Positions 46,513 to 55,373 of a stretch of DNA of 64,000 nt are shown in pieces (the stretch's first letter is position 1; each line of letters opens with the position of its first letter). The stretch covers positions 1-64,000 of the forward strand of contig JAICSX010000006.1 of the NCBI GenBank assembly GCA_025936675.1, read 5' to 3'. The stretch comes from Sphingomonas sp. (lineage in GTDB: Bacteria > Pseudomonadota > Alphaproteobacteria > Sphingomonadales > Sphingomonadaceae). The position numbers were made by a program, and so were the translations under genes. Under the pieces are notes generated by a model. That model was not told the origin of the DNA and did no database searches. It saw only the letters and a list, made by a program, of their open reading frames with translations.

Positions 46513-46542
46513 GCTACATTTGTAGCGTGCTACATTTGTAGC
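46513..46542. promoter_or_regulatory. tandem BlaI/MecI-type operators
   Basis: The 14-bp palindrome GCTACATTTGTAGC occurs at 46513-46526 and again at 46529-46542, phased 16 bases apart. The core TACA-N2-TGTA is the BlaI/MecI/CopY operator consensus. They lie 37 bases upstream of the receptor (leftward) and about 50 bases upstream of the dapE leader reading frame (rightward), so the site could control either or both. No BlaI gene is in the window. Confidence 0.75.
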
Positions 46543-46593
46543 GTGGACGCAACCCTGGAATTCGACGAATCGACGAACGGAGGTGTATTAGCG

Positions 46594-46659
46594 ATGTATA
46601 ACAGCGCAGCTCAACCGGTTTGCGACGAGGCGCGAGGTTGCTACCGAGCAGCTGAATGA
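46594..46659 (+). CDS. possible leader peptide translationally coupled to dapE
   Basis: A 21-codon frame with a strong Shine-Dalgarno (GGAGGT, 46579-46584) nine bases before its ATG. The peptide MYNSAAQPVCDEARGCYRAA and one final Glu ends in a TGA that overlaps the dapE ATG (ATGA). dapE itself has no good Shine-Dalgarno of its own in this overlap, so translation of the leader probably feeds dapE. No obvious run of regulatory codons is present, so it is more likely a coupling device than an attenuator. Confidence 0.45.
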   Translation: MYNSAAQPVCDEARGCYRAAE

Positions 46660-47786
46660 CGAATCCAATCGATCCGGTCAGCCTTGCGGCAGACCTCATC
46701 CGCTGCCCGAGCGTGACACCTGCCCGCGGGGAAGTCTTTGATCTCTTAGAAGGGGCACTGTCGCCGCTCGGCTTCACCATTCATCGATGGGTGCTGGGTG
46801 AGCCGCCCGACGGACCGACGGAGAACATGGTCGCGATCCGCAGCTCGGGAACGCCTCACTTTGGCTTCGCTGGTCACGTCGATGTGGTCCCGGCGGGAGA
46901 GGGTTGGAGCAGCGATCCATTCGGCGCAGAGATCGAGAACGGAATGCTGATCGGCCGCGGCGCGAGCGACATGAAAAGTGCGATCGCGGCTTACGTCGCA
47001 GCCGTGTCGCGCCTCGAAAACGCCAGCGGAACGTTATCGCTGCTGATCACCGGCGACGAGGAAGGCTATGCAACTTACGGAACGCCGCGGATCATCGACT
47101 GGCTGAACGAACACCAGATCCGGCCCGACATGATCCTGATCGGCGAACCGACCTCCGTTGAGCGCCTCGGCGACACCGTGAAGATCGGCCGGCGCGGCTC
47201 GGTCAACATGTGGATCGAAGTGCCCGGTGTCCAAGGGCACGTCGCCTATCCGCACCGGGCAACAAACCCCATTCCTCCCCTCGCGCGAGTCATCGACGCC
47301 CTAAGTTCGCTTCACCTCGACGACGGCACCGAGCAGTTCCCGCCGTCGAACCTCGAGTTCACGGGGATTTCAACGCCAACCAATGCGAGCAACGTGATCC
47401 CCGGCGCCGCAACCGCGCAGCTAAACATCCGCTTCAACAACCTCCACAAAGGCGCGGACCTCGTCCGGACGGTCGAGGAGATAGCGGCGCGGGAAGCGCC
47501 CGGATCGGCGGTGAAGGCGCGGATCTCGGGTGAGGCGTTCCTTACCCCGCCCGGTCGCCTTTACGATCTGATCGTCTCGGCGATCGAGGAAGAAACCGGA
47601 TCAAAGCCGGAGCTGTCCACGAGCGGAGGGACGTCCGACGGGCGCTTCCTCATCCAGCTTTGCCCGGTGGTCGATTTCGGCCTTCCGAACGGCACCATGC
47701 ACAAGGTCGGCGAATGTGCGGCCGTTGAAGACATTCGCGCTCTTTCGAAAATCTACGAACGTGTGCTTCGCGAGGCATTGAGCTGA
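46656..47786 (+). CDS. dapE: succinyl-diaminopimelate desuccinylase
   Basis: 376-residue M20-family dizinc peptidase of lysine/diaminopimelate biosynthesis. N-terminal PVSLAADLIRCPSVTPARG, GFAGHVDVVPAGEGWSSDPFGAEIENGMLIGRGASDMKSA (Zn ligands His68 and Asp101) and GDEEGYATYGT are the family blocks, with STSGGTSDGRFLI near the end. Coupled to the small leader frame by an ATGA overlap. Convergent with cyoD. Confidence 0.96.
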   Translation: MTNPIDPVSLAADLIRCPSVTPARGEVFDLLEGALSPLGFTIHRWVLGEPPDGPTENMVAIRSSGTPHFGFAGHVDVVPAGEGWSSDPFGAEIENGMLIGRGASDMKSAIAAYVAAVSRLENASGTLSLLITGDEEGYATYGTPRIIDWLNEHQIRPDMILIGEPTSVERLGDTVKIGRRGSVNMWIEVPGVQGHVAYPHRATNPIPPLARVIDALSSLHLDDGTEQFPPSNLEFTGISTPTNASNVIPGAATAQLNIRFNNLHKGADLVRTVEEIAAREAPGSAVKARISGEAFLTPPGRLYDLIVSAIEEETGSKPELSTSGGTSDGRFLIQLCPVVDFGLPNGTMHKVGECAAVEDIRALSKIYERVLREALS

Positions 47787-47795
47787 GTCTGCGGC

Positions 47796-48182
47796 TCAGT
47801 GCTGCATCTGCAGATTCATGATTTCCGGCGTCGGACCCATGTTCGCAGCGAGGTGCGCCATGATCCAGATCGTGCCGATCATCACCAGGAAAACGATCAG
47901 GACCCCAAAGGCGAGCGCGAGCACGTTGTTGGTGTTGTCAGGGCCGCTGGTGATGTGAAGGAAGAAGACGAGGTGAACGCCCATCTGAGCGATGGCGAGC
48001 ACCACGAGACCGACAGCGACTCCGGGCCCCCATAGCGACGAGGTCGAGGCCACCCAAAAGGACACGCCGGTCAGTAACAAAGCAAAGGCAAGACCAATCA
48101 CGTAGGCAACGGTCTCGCTGATCATGCTGTCATGCGGCGCCCCCGGTGCGACGTTCAGCGGTTCGGGGTTGTCTTCGTTCAT
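47796..48182 (-). CDS. cyoD: cytochrome o ubiquinol oxidase subunit IV (CyoD)
   Basis: 128-residue three-helix subunit of the bo3-type quinol oxidase. It starts [20 protein letters not shown] and has VAYVIGLAFALLLTGVSFW, GVAVGLVVLAIAQMGVHLVFFLHIT and FLVMIGTIWIMAHL. The start overlaps the cyoC stop as ATGA; a longer frame is shadow. Last gene of cyoABCD; no cyoE follows. Confidence 0.92.
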   Translation of the reverse strand: MNEDNPEPLNVAPGAPHDSMISETVAYVIGLAFALLLTGVSFWVASTSSLWGPGVAVGLVVLAIAQMGVHLVFFLHITSGPDNTNNVLALAFGVLIVFLVMIGTIWIMAHLAANMGPTPEIMNLQMQH

Positions 48183-48823
48183 GGGAGTGTCCCGATCAGA
48201 TAGACGATGGTGAAAATAGCGACCCAGATGATGTCGAGCGCGTGCCAGAATACGCTGAAGCAGAGGAGCCGCCGCATGATGTGCGGCTGAAATCCCTTCG
48301 CCCACACTTGCGCCATCATCGTGCCGAGCCAGAGGAGGCCCGCCGTTACGTGCGCTCCGTGGCACCCGACGAGCGTGAAGAAGGACGACAGGAACGCGCT
48401 TCGCTGCGGTCCAGCGTTCTCACCGATCATCGATGCAAATTCGTAAAGCTCGATCGACAAAAAGACCAAGCCAAGGGCGCCTGTTACAAGCAGCCAGGCT
48501 TGCGTCCACATCATGTTCGCGCGCTTGGCGGCAATCATCGCCAGGCCGCAGATGAAGCTTGAGAGCAACAGGGCGATCGTCTCGACGGCGACCAAATCGC
48601 GGTGGAACAACTGGCTGGTCGTCGGCCCACCGTCGGTTGCGTGAACGAGTGACGCGTAAGTCGCGAAAAGCGTCGAGAAGAGGACCATGTCCGAAAGGAC
48701 GAACAGCCAGAAACCGTAGGGAACTACGATGCTCTTCGACGCGGGACCGCGTTCGCCCAGGCCCGTGTCCTCGGAGCCGCCGTGAGTAAGTCCCACCAGG
48801 GGCGCTTCGCTGGCGGTACTCAT
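48179..48823 (-). CDS. cyoC: cytochrome o ubiquinol oxidase subunit III (CyoC)
   Basis: 214-residue haem-copper oxidase subunit III with five to six helices. [31 protein letters not shown] at the N-terminus and the C-terminal [18 protein letters not shown] and [16 protein letters not shown] blocks are typical. Overlaps cyoB and cyoD by four bases. Confidence 0.95.
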   Translation of the reverse strand: MSTASEAPLVGLTHGGSEDTGLGERGPASKSIVVPYGFWLFVLSDMVLFSTLFATYASLVHATDGGPTTSQLFHRDLVAVETIALLLSSFICGLAMIAAKRANMMWTQAWLLVTGALGLVFLSIELYEFASMIGENAGPQRSAFLSSFFTLVGCHGAHVTAGLLWLGTMMAQVWAKGFQPHIMRRLLCFSVFWHALDIIWVAIFTIVYLIGTLP

Positions 48824-50835
48824 GTCGATTGGCTCAAGCTGTGAAGGTGTTCCATTCGGATTCGACGCCGCTCGCGCGCGTTGTGCCTGACTTCCTCAAT
48901 CGGGATGACATGCTCGTGCTCGTCGCGCCACGCGTACCAAACGAATACGGCGAATGCGCCAATGAGACCAACGATGGCTAGCCACCAGATGTACCAGATG
49001 AGCGCAAAGCCGCAGACGGAAGCGAAGAAAGCGACGATGACTCCGGTGGGCGTGTTCAAAGGCATTTCGATTGGCTGGTAATTGGGCTCGGGGATCAGCT
49101 CGTCACGTTCGATGGCGCGCTGCTTGCGGTGCCAATAGGCCTCCTCGCCGTGGACATCTGGCAGAACCGCGAAATTGTAATGCGGCGGCGGCGACAGCGT
49201 CAGCCATTCGAGGGTGCGGCCGTCCCAGGGATCGCCGGTGAGATCGCGGCGCTGCTCGCGCGTGCGGATTGAATAGAAGAGCTGCCACACCATCAGAACT
49301 ACGCCGAGCGCGATGACGAAAGCGCCGATGAGCTCCACACCTAGCCATGGCTTCCAGCTCGGATCGGAGATGTGCTGCATGCGCCGCGTCCCGCCCCAGA
49401 AGCCGAGCAGGTAGCTCGGCATGAAGGCCAGGTTGAAGCCGATGAACCAGCACCAGAAGACCGCTTTGCCCAGCCGCTCGTCGAGCGTGAACCCGAACGC
49501 CTTCGGGAACCAGTAGGTATAGCCGGCCAGGATTGCGAACACGACGCCGGGGATGATGACGTTGTGGAAGTGAGCAACGAGGAACAGGCTATTGTGGACG
49601 ACGAAGTCCACGGGCGGAATCGCGAGCAAGACCCCGGTCAGGCCGCCGATGGTGAAGGTCAGCATGAAGCCCAAGAGATAATAGACGGGCACGTTGAAGC
49701 GGACCCGGCCGCCGTACATCGTGAACAGCCAGTTGTAGATCTTCACCCCCGTCGGAATGCCGATCAGCATACTCGCGATTCCGAAGACCGCGTTGACGTC
49801 GGCGCCGGCGCCCATCGTGAAGAAGTGGTGGAGCCACACGCAGTAGGAGAGGATGCAGATCACCATCGTCGCGAAGACCATCGAGCGATAGCCGAATAGC
49901 GGCTTGCCCGAGAAAGTGGCGGCGATCTCTGAGTATATGCCGAAGGCGGGCAGGATCAGGATGTACACCTCCGGATGCCCCCAAACCCAGATCAGGTTCA
50001 TGTAGAGCATCGAATTGCCGCCGCCGTCGTTCGTGAAGAAATGGAAGCCCAGGTAGCGGTCGAGCATCAGCATCGCCAAAGTCGCCGTCAGCACGGGGAA
50101 AGCGGCAAGCATGATCAGGCTGGAGGCGAGTGACGTCCAGCAGAAGATAGGCATGCGCAAATAGCTCATGCCCGGCGCGCGAATCTTAAGGATGGTGGTG
50201 ACAAAATTGACTGCAGTCAGCGTGGTGCCGACGCCCGATATCTGAAGCGCAACGAGGTAATAATCGACGCCGACACCAGGAGAGAACGCCTTCTCGCTTA
50301 ATGGGGGAAAAGCGAGCCAGCCGGTGCGCGCGAACTCCCCAAGGAAGAGGCTGAGATTCACCAGCAACGCGCCAGAAGCGGTCAGCCAAAAGCTGACGTT
50401 GTTCAATGTGGGGAACGCCACGTCGCGGACGCCTAGCTGCAGCGGCACGACGAAGTTCATGAAGCCGATGACCAGCGGCATGGCCACGAAGAAAATCATG
50501 ATCACGCCGTGGGCGGAGAAGATCTGGTCGTAATGCTCAGGGTTGAGATAACCCTGCCCCTGCCCGACTGCGAGAAACTGGTGCGAGCGCATCATAATGG
50601 CGTCAGCAAAGCCGCGGACCAGCATCACCAGGCCCAGCACGATGTACATGATGCCGATCTTCTTGTGGTCGGTCGACGTGATGTATTCGTGCCAGAGGTA
50701 CGGCCACGCCTTGATCCTCGTGATCCAGATGGCGACGGCGGCGAGCGCGAGAATCACCACGATAGAAGTGACGAGTGGAATCGGTTCCTGGAACGGGATC
50801 GCCGACCAAGTCAGCTTGCCAAAGATTGGGCTCAT
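48820..50835 (-). CDS. cyoB: cytochrome o ubiquinol oxidase subunit I (CyoB)
   Basis: 671-residue catalytic subunit carrying haem b, haem o3 and CuB. It has the family's proton-channel and metal sites: [24 protein letters not shown] (including the CuB His and cross-linked Tyr), [21 protein letters not shown] and [19 protein letters not shown]. Quinol-type length is longer than cytochrome c oxidase subunit I. Overlaps neighbours by four bases. Confidence 0.97.
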   Translation of the reverse strand: MSPIFGKLTWSAIPFQEPIPLVTSIVVILALAAVAIWITRIKAWPYLWHEYITSTDHKKIGIMYIVLGLVMLVRGFADAIMMRSHQFLAVGQGQGYLNPEHYDQIFSAHGVIMIFFVAMPLVIGFMNFVVPLQLGVRDVAFPTLNNVSFWLTASGALLVNLSLFLGEFARTGWLAFPPLSEKAFSPGVGVDYYLVALQISGVGTTLTAVNFVTTILKIRAPGMSYLRMPIFCWTSLASSLIMLAAFPVLTATLAMLMLDRYLGFHFFTNDGGGNSMLYMNLIWVWGHPEVYILILPAFGIYSEIAATFSGKPLFGYRSMVFATMVICILSYCVWLHHFFTMGAGADVNAVFGIASMLIGIPTGVKIYNWLFTMYGGRVRFNVPVYYLLGFMLTFTIGGLTGVLLAIPPVDFVVHNSLFLVAHFHNVIIPGVVFAILAGYTYWFPKAFGFTLDERLGKAVFWCWFIGFNLAFMPSYLLGFWGGTRRMQHISDPSWKPWLGVELIGAFVIALGVVLMVWQLFYSIRTREQRRDLTGDPWDGRTLEWLTLSPPPHYNFAVLPDVHGEEAYWHRKQRAIERDELIPEPNYQPIEMPLNTPTGVIVAFFASVCGFALIWYIWWLAIVGLIGAFAVFVWYAWRDEHEHVIPIEEVRHNARERRRIRMEHLHSLSQST

Positions 50836-51773
50836 TGCGCGCCACCCTTCCCAGGTGACGAAGGAAGGGTGTCGGAAGTCATGCCGGTGCTCGCAGCGCC
50901 TGGCGAGGGCCTGCTATGCGGAAGCTGCTGGGGTGGAGGGGCTTTTCCCCTCGCGATCGCTTCGAACAAGCCGGGTGCGACGTTGCCGTAAATCATGGGT
51001 TTCACATAGCTCGTGGGCTGCGAGAGCTGGTTGTACGAATTGGCGTCGAGCACCGGCCCGGCGCCGTGCGCGCCATTCGCCCATGCCAAGAACTGATCGG
51101 GCGGGACCGAATGGACGGCGAACTCCATGCCGGGAAAGCCATCGCCGCTGAAATGCGCAGACCGGCCCCAGAACACACCAGGCTTGTCCGCCTGGAGGTT
51201 CAATCGCGTCGTCATGTTGGGCATGGTGTAGATCATCGTTCCCATCTGCGGGACGAAGAAGACGTTCCACACCGTTGCGGAGGTCAGGCGAAAGCTGATC
51301 GGCGTTCCGGCCGGCACAACCAATTGGTTGACCGTGGCGAGATGCTGATCGGGATAAATGAACAGCCACTTCCAATCCATCGATACTACGTCGACGCGGA
51401 GCGACGCTTTGTCGGATGATAGAGGCCGACGCGGGTCGAGTTGATGGCTGCCGATCCATGCGATCCCGCCTAGCAGAGCAATGGTAAGCACGGGGATTGC
51501 CCAGACGACCAACTCGATGGCTCCGGAATATTCCCAATCGGGACGGTAGGTGGCCTTGCTGTTGCCACGACGGAACCAGAACGCGATCGCCACCGTGGCG
51601 ATCATCGTCGGGATGATGATGGCAAGCATGATGGCGGTAGAATTGATGAGGATCTGCTTTTCGGCGCCGCCGACGGGTCCGACGGGATCGAGGATCCCGC
51701 GGTTGCATGCCGATAGCAGCAATGGCGTCGAAGTAAGCGTCGCCAAAACGGTCCTGCTCACTTGGCTGCGCAT
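50832..51773 (-). CDS. cyoA: cytochrome o ubiquinol oxidase subunit II (CyoA)
   Basis: 313-residue subunit with a lipoprotein signal ([10 protein letters not shown], Cys23 lipidated) and two helices ([25 protein letters not shown] and [20 protein letters not shown]). The periplasmic cupredoxin domain lacks the CuA cysteines seen in cytochrome c oxidase ([18 protein letters not shown]), as expected for a quinol oxidase. The last ~45 residues are a Pro/Ser/Gly-rich tail. The start is MRSQVSRTV; longer frames are not supported. Confidence 0.95.
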   Translation of the reverse strand: MRSQVSRTVLATLTSTPLLLSACNRGILDPVGPVGGAEKQILINSTAIMLAIIIPTMIATVAIAFWFRRGNSKATYRPDWEYSGAIELVVWAIPVLTIALLGGIAWIGSHQLDPRRPLSSDKASLRVDVVSMDWKWLFIYPDQHLATVNQLVVPAGTPISFRLTSATVWNVFFVPQMGTMIYTMPNMTTRLNLQADKPGVFWGRSAHFSGDGFPGMEFAVHSVPPDQFLAWANGAHGAGPVLDANSYNQLSQPTSYVKPMIYGNVAPGLFEAIARGKAPPPQQLPHSRPSPGAASTGMTSDTLPSSPGKGGAQ

Positions 51774-51877
51774 CAAGTTTGGCTTGCCCCCGCTGAATCC
51801 ATGACCCGCTCGGCTTGAGCGCGGCTCTAGCGCTACGCGATCAGGTTTGCGAGGGGACTCCGTATATTTACCTAATC

Positions 51878-52285
51878 CTAGTTCGCAGGGTGCACGCCGA
51901 GCACGGCGAACGGGTCGCGCGCGCATTGCTGGGCAAAGATGCCAGCGCGTGGGTTGGGCACGTCCACCCAATGCAGCGGCAGCCCTTCCATTCGAAACTC
52001 TTCTCCCACGATGATGCGCTGTTCCGCCTTTCCCGGTTCGTGGAATTTGACTGACGTCCCGTTGAAGGTACTTCCGTCCGGCCACACGGGCATCAGCTGC
52101 AAATGATTGCCCTCTTCGCGGAATAGAAGGCAATCCCCCTCGTACATCAGAGAACCGGTCAGTCCCTCGGTTGAAATTCCATGATAGGGGGAAGTCACAA
52201 TCTCAAGGGGCCGGAGCGGGTGCACGGAGCGCTCGCTGACACAAGCTCCTACCAACAGTATTGATACGAAGAAGATCTGCTTCAT
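51878..52285 (-). CDS. putative lipoprotein, unknown function
   Basis: 135-residue protein with lipoprotein signal (FFVSILLVGAC, Cys15). Contains two further cysteines (GDCLLFR, QQCARDP) and no recognised domain. The mature protein is mixed alpha/beta by composition. It has a 16-bp perfect palindrome 29 bases before its ATG. Divergent from the S53 protease gene. Confidence 0.65.
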   Translation of the reverse strand: MKQIFFVSILLVGACVSERSVHPLRPLEIVTSPYHGISTEGLTGSLMYEGDCLLFREEGNHLQLMPVWPDGSTFNGTSVKFHEPGKAEQRIIVGEEFRMEGLPLHWVDVPNPRAGIFAQQCARDPFAVLGVHPAN

Positions 52286-52313
52286 GACTGCTTCCCGTTT
52301 AGCTGTGACCCAA

Positions 52314-52329
52314 TGTCGGGTACCCGACA
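52314..52329. promoter_or_regulatory. 16-bp perfect palindrome, possible operator
   Basis: TGTCGGGTACCCGACA is an uninterrupted inverted repeat. It lies 29 bases upstream of the lipoprotein ATG and 117 bases upstream of the S53 protease ATG, in the 160-base divergent promoter region. Its regulator is unknown. Confidence 0.5.
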
Positions 52330-52445
52330 AATCCCTTTATATTCAGCCACTTGTAACATTTCAGCACAGCTATTTCGCTTGCAATCCACCGAATCGATGT
52401 CAGGGTCCCGATTCTTGCTCGGCTGAGTAAGAATGGAGGGAAATC

Positions 52446-53651
52446 ATGTATTTGCGTATGCTAGGCGCGACAGCGCTGACTCTTGCCTTGGGTCTTACCG
52501 GCGCAAACCCAGCGGCGGCGCAGAACGTTCGAGTCGAACAAAGCGGCCGTACTTTTCACGTCGCCGTCTGCCCGCGCGGCAATCCGGCGGGCACTGCACG
52601 TTGCTTCGCGCACCAGGTGACCGACGCACGCGGCAATCCGCTCAACGGCAGGGTCAATCCAGCCGCGACACCGCAGGGTTACGGACCGGCCGACTTGCAG
52701 TCAGCATACGGCCTCACTGGCGTCAGCGGCAGCGGCGCGACCGTCGCGATCGTTGATGCTTATGGTTATCCCAATGCCGAGGCGGATCTGGCGGTCTACC
52801 GGTCGACTTATGGCCTTCCGCCGTGCACGACTTCAAATGGCTGCCTGAGGATCGTCGGCCAGACCGGTGGCAAGCCGCCAAGCCGCGTCGACGTGGGTTG
52901 GGACCAGGAGCAGGCGCTCGATCTCGACATGGTCAGCGCGGCCTGCCCAAGCTGTCACATCCTGCTCGTCGAAGCGAGCTCGGCGTCCTTCTCCAATCTC
53001 TGGACCGGTGTCGATTACGCCAAGGGGCAGCCTGGCGTGAAGGCCGTCTCCAACAGCTACGGCAACACGGACTCGTCGTCGTACGCGCAATATGATTCGC
53101 ACTATGCCGCTAACAACATCGCCATCACCGTTAGCTCCGGAGACTATGGCTATGGTGCGCAATGGCCGGCGACTGCTCCAGGAGCAGTCGCAGTCGGCGG
53201 CACCAGCCTTCGCGCCGGCGGCGGAACGCGCGGCTGGACCGAAACTGTTTGGAACGGTGCGGGCAGTGGCTGCGGCCTGGGACATCCCCAGCCGAGCTGG
53301 CAGAAGGGCGTGACCGACGCGTGCGGCGGCCGCATGGAAGCCGACGTTTCGTCGAATGCTGATCCGAATACTGGCGTCGCGGTGTACGGCCCGGCGAGCC
53401 GCACGACCTCAAGCTGGGGCGTGTGGGGCGGGACGAGCGAGTCCTCGCCGTTCATTGCCGCGTTGTTCGCGCTTCGCAACGGCAGCATCAACGCCGCGTC
53501 GTCGATCTACTCGCACACGGGCAACCTCAATGATGTGACGAGTGGAAGCAACGGTACGTGCGCCGTTTCTTACTATTGCAACGCGCAAGCCGGCTACGAT
53601 GGTCCGACGGGCCTGGGTACGCCGAATGGTATAGGTGCGTTCAGCAACTAA
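52446..53651 (+). CDS. S53 family (sedolisin-like) secreted serine-carboxyl peptidase
   Basis: 401-residue acid-type protease. Signal peptide ends near PAAAQ. Sedolisin catalytic residues are in place: Glu155 and Asp159 (WDQEQALDLDM), Asp233 (SSGDYGYG, oxyanion partner), and Ser331 in GGTSESSPF. There are eight cysteines in the mature protein. It lacks most of the N-terminal activation pro-domain usual in the family (only about 55 residues before the catalytic region), so maturation may differ. It ends GTPNGIGAFSN and is followed by a hairpin and the secretin gene on the same strand. Confidence 0.9.
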   Translation: MYLRMLGATALTLALGLTGANPAAAQNVRVEQSGRTFHVAVCPRGNPAGTARCFAHQVTDARGNPLNGRVNPAATPQGYGPADLQSAYGLTGVSGSGATVAIVDAYGYPNAEADLAVYRSTYGLPPCTTSNGCLRIVGQTGGKPPSRVDVGWDQEQALDLDMVSAACPSCHILLVEASSASFSNLWTGVDYAKGQPGVKAVSNSYGNTDSSSYAQYDSHYAANNIAITVSSGDYGYGAQWPATAPGAVAVGGTSLRAGGGTRGWTETVWNGAGSGCGLGHPQPSWQKGVTDACGGRMEADVSSNADPNTGVAVYGPASRTTSSWGVWGGTSESSPFIAALFALRNGSINAASSIYSHTGNLNDVTSGSNGTCAVSYYCNAQAGYDGPTGLGTPNGIGAFSN

Positions 53652-53667
53652 CCACCTCAACGGAGCA

Positions 53668-53690
53668 CGCGGGCTGCCTTGCGCAGCCCG
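53668..53690 (+). terminator. hairpin between S53 protease and secretin genes
   Basis: Nine-base-pair stem GCGGGCTGC / GCAGCCCGC with a 5-base loop, 16 bases after the protease stop and 16 bases before the secretin ATG. No strong U run follows, so it could be a weak terminator, an attenuator, or an RNA-stability element. Confidence 0.5.
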
Positions 53691-53706
53691 CGTCGCTATT
53701 GATTTG

Positions 53707-55347
53707 ATGAACCGACATTTTTCTCGGCTGGGCGATTCCTTGGTGGCATTTCCAAAATCACTTGCCCATATCCTCGTTGCGCTCTGGGTTGCCCTACTGG
53801 CCGGCAGCGTTCCCGCGTTCGCAGCGCAGGTTCCGACCCCCAGCACGGTCGCGCTGACGAAGATAAACCTGATCAGCGAGAACGATCGCGAGGCGCATCT
53901 TCAGCTCGTCCTCGACCCCAACGTCAACGGCTTCCAGGCGCTCAGCAACAACCCGAACGACCCCACGATAGCGCTTGCGCTGACCACCCGCACCGCTTCG
54001 GCGGTGAGCCCGCGCGACTTGCATGGCATCGTCCGCGGTATCGAGTTCGTGCAGGCTGAAGGCGTGCTCGTGCTTCATTTCCAGGTCGACAAGGGCGCCA
54101 CCGTCGCCGCCGTTGCCAGTGGCCAGAAGACCATCGAAGTGAATGTCAGCACGATCGAGAAGGCTGCACAGCAGGCTGACAATGGTCCAGTTGGCCCGAC
54201 GGGGCCTCTTCCACCGAGCTATCAAGCGACGCCGGGGCAAGACAGCTATGCTCTCGTCCTTCTCAAATATGCCGACGTTTCGGAAATCGTCGGCCTCCTT
54301 TCTCCCGGAGGAGCGGTAAAATCGAACGACGTCTTTGTTCCGCGTGAACCGCAGTTCGGATCGAACAGCCTGACCGGCAATAACTACCAGCCCCAGGCGG
54401 CTACCCAGGCGCCCGGAAGCAGCGACGAGCCGCTCGGCCAGTCCGTCGATGCGTCGATGGCAATCGACCGCAGGCTGAATGCGGTGTGGCTGAGGGGCTC
54501 ACCCGATTACATCGAGCGGATGAAGGCGATGATCGCCGCGATCGATATCCCGGTCGACAGCGTGATCCTCGAAACGCAGATGGTTGAGCTCAACGAAACC
54601 GGCTCGAAGGCGATCGGCATCGATTTTTCGAATGCCAACGGCCAGATCGGCGTCGTCAGCCTCCACTCGGGCGAAGCGATTTTGCCCGGCGTCCCGCTTC
54701 AGGGCTGTGACATTGGCGGCGGCGGGTGCGCGGGTCATGTGAGCAGCGCTGCGTTTCAGGCGGCACTTTACGCGCAGATCTCCAAAGGAAACGGCCGCAT
54801 CGTCTCGAAGCCTCGGATCGCGGCGCAGAGCGGGTCGACTGCCAAGATCATCACCGGCGACGCCTTGCCGATCCTGACGTCAATCGCCTTGTCGGGAGTA
54901 AACGGGGTTCAGCAGCAGGTTCAATATGTGAACGTCGGCGTCACCCTGCAAATCGCACCACGTGTCAGCCCAGACGGTTTCGTCTCGAGCCACATCTACT
55001 GCGTCGTATCGAGTGTGACGGGCTATTCGCAGGGCTATCCGACGATCAGCCAGCGACAGGCCGAGACCGCTGCAACCGTCCGCGACGGCGATTCATTCGT
55101 GATCGGCGGCCTCACCCAGGACGAGGACCTTACGACCAAGACAAAGGTGCCCCTGCTTGGGGACATCCCGATCGTGGGACAGGCTTTCCGCACCGACAAG
55201 CAGACGCGCAGCAAGACGGAGCTCTACATCATCGTGACGCCGCATATCGTTCACCGCGTCGGGACGATGGCGCTGACGACCGCCCGGCAGGAGCAATATG
55301 ATGCTCGGCCGGTGACCACGGTCCCTGCACCGTCGCCTCAGCAATAG
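53707..55347 (+). CDS. orphan secretin (type II/III-like outer-membrane pore)
   Basis: 546-residue protein with signal peptide (VALWVALLAGSVPAFA). Secretin N1-like modules precede the C-terminal secretin beta domain: LLSPGGAVKSNDVFV, VWLRGSPDYIERMKAMIAAIDIPVDSV, and KPRIAAQSGSTAKIITGDALPI, ending in the classic TKTKVPLLGDIPIVGQAFRTDKQTRSKTELYIIVTPHIV. No GspE/PilB ATPase or other secretion genes are nearby, so its partner system is elsewhere or it acts alone. A strong start is ATG at 53707; upstream frame is shadow. Confidence 0.9.
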   Translation: MNRHFSRLGDSLVAFPKSLAHILVALWVALLAGSVPAFAAQVPTPSTVALTKINLISENDREAHLQLVLDPNVNGFQALSNNPNDPTIALALTTRTASAVSPRDLHGIVRGIEFVQAEGVLVLHFQVDKGATVAAVASGQKTIEVNVSTIEKAAQQADNGPVGPTGPLPPSYQATPGQDSYALVLLKYADVSEIVGLLSPGGAVKSNDVFVPREPQFGSNSLTGNNYQPQAATQAPGSSDEPLGQSVDASMAIDRRLNAVWLRGSPDYIERMKAMIAAIDIPVDSVILETQMVELNETGSKAIGIDFSNANGQIGVVSLHSGEAILPGVPLQGCDIGGGGCAGHVSSAAFQAALYAQISKGNGRIVSKPRIAAQSGSTAKIITGDALPILTSIALSGVNGVQQQVQYVNVGVTLQIAPRVSPDGFVSSHIYCVVSSVTGYSQGYPTISQRQAETAATVRDGDSFVIGGLTQDEDLTTKTKVPLLGDIPIVGQAFRTDKQTRSKTELYIIVTPHIVHRVGTMALTTARQEQYDARPVTTVPAPSPQQ

Positions 55348-55373
55348 GAAGACTTGGGGTTTAGACGCGCCGG

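Noticed and set aside
46462..46659. 65-codon frame that would include the tandem palindromes in its coding part
   Set aside because: Its upstream half covers the operator DNA and lacks a good start signal; only the last 21 codons have a strong Shine-Dalgarno, so I list just those.
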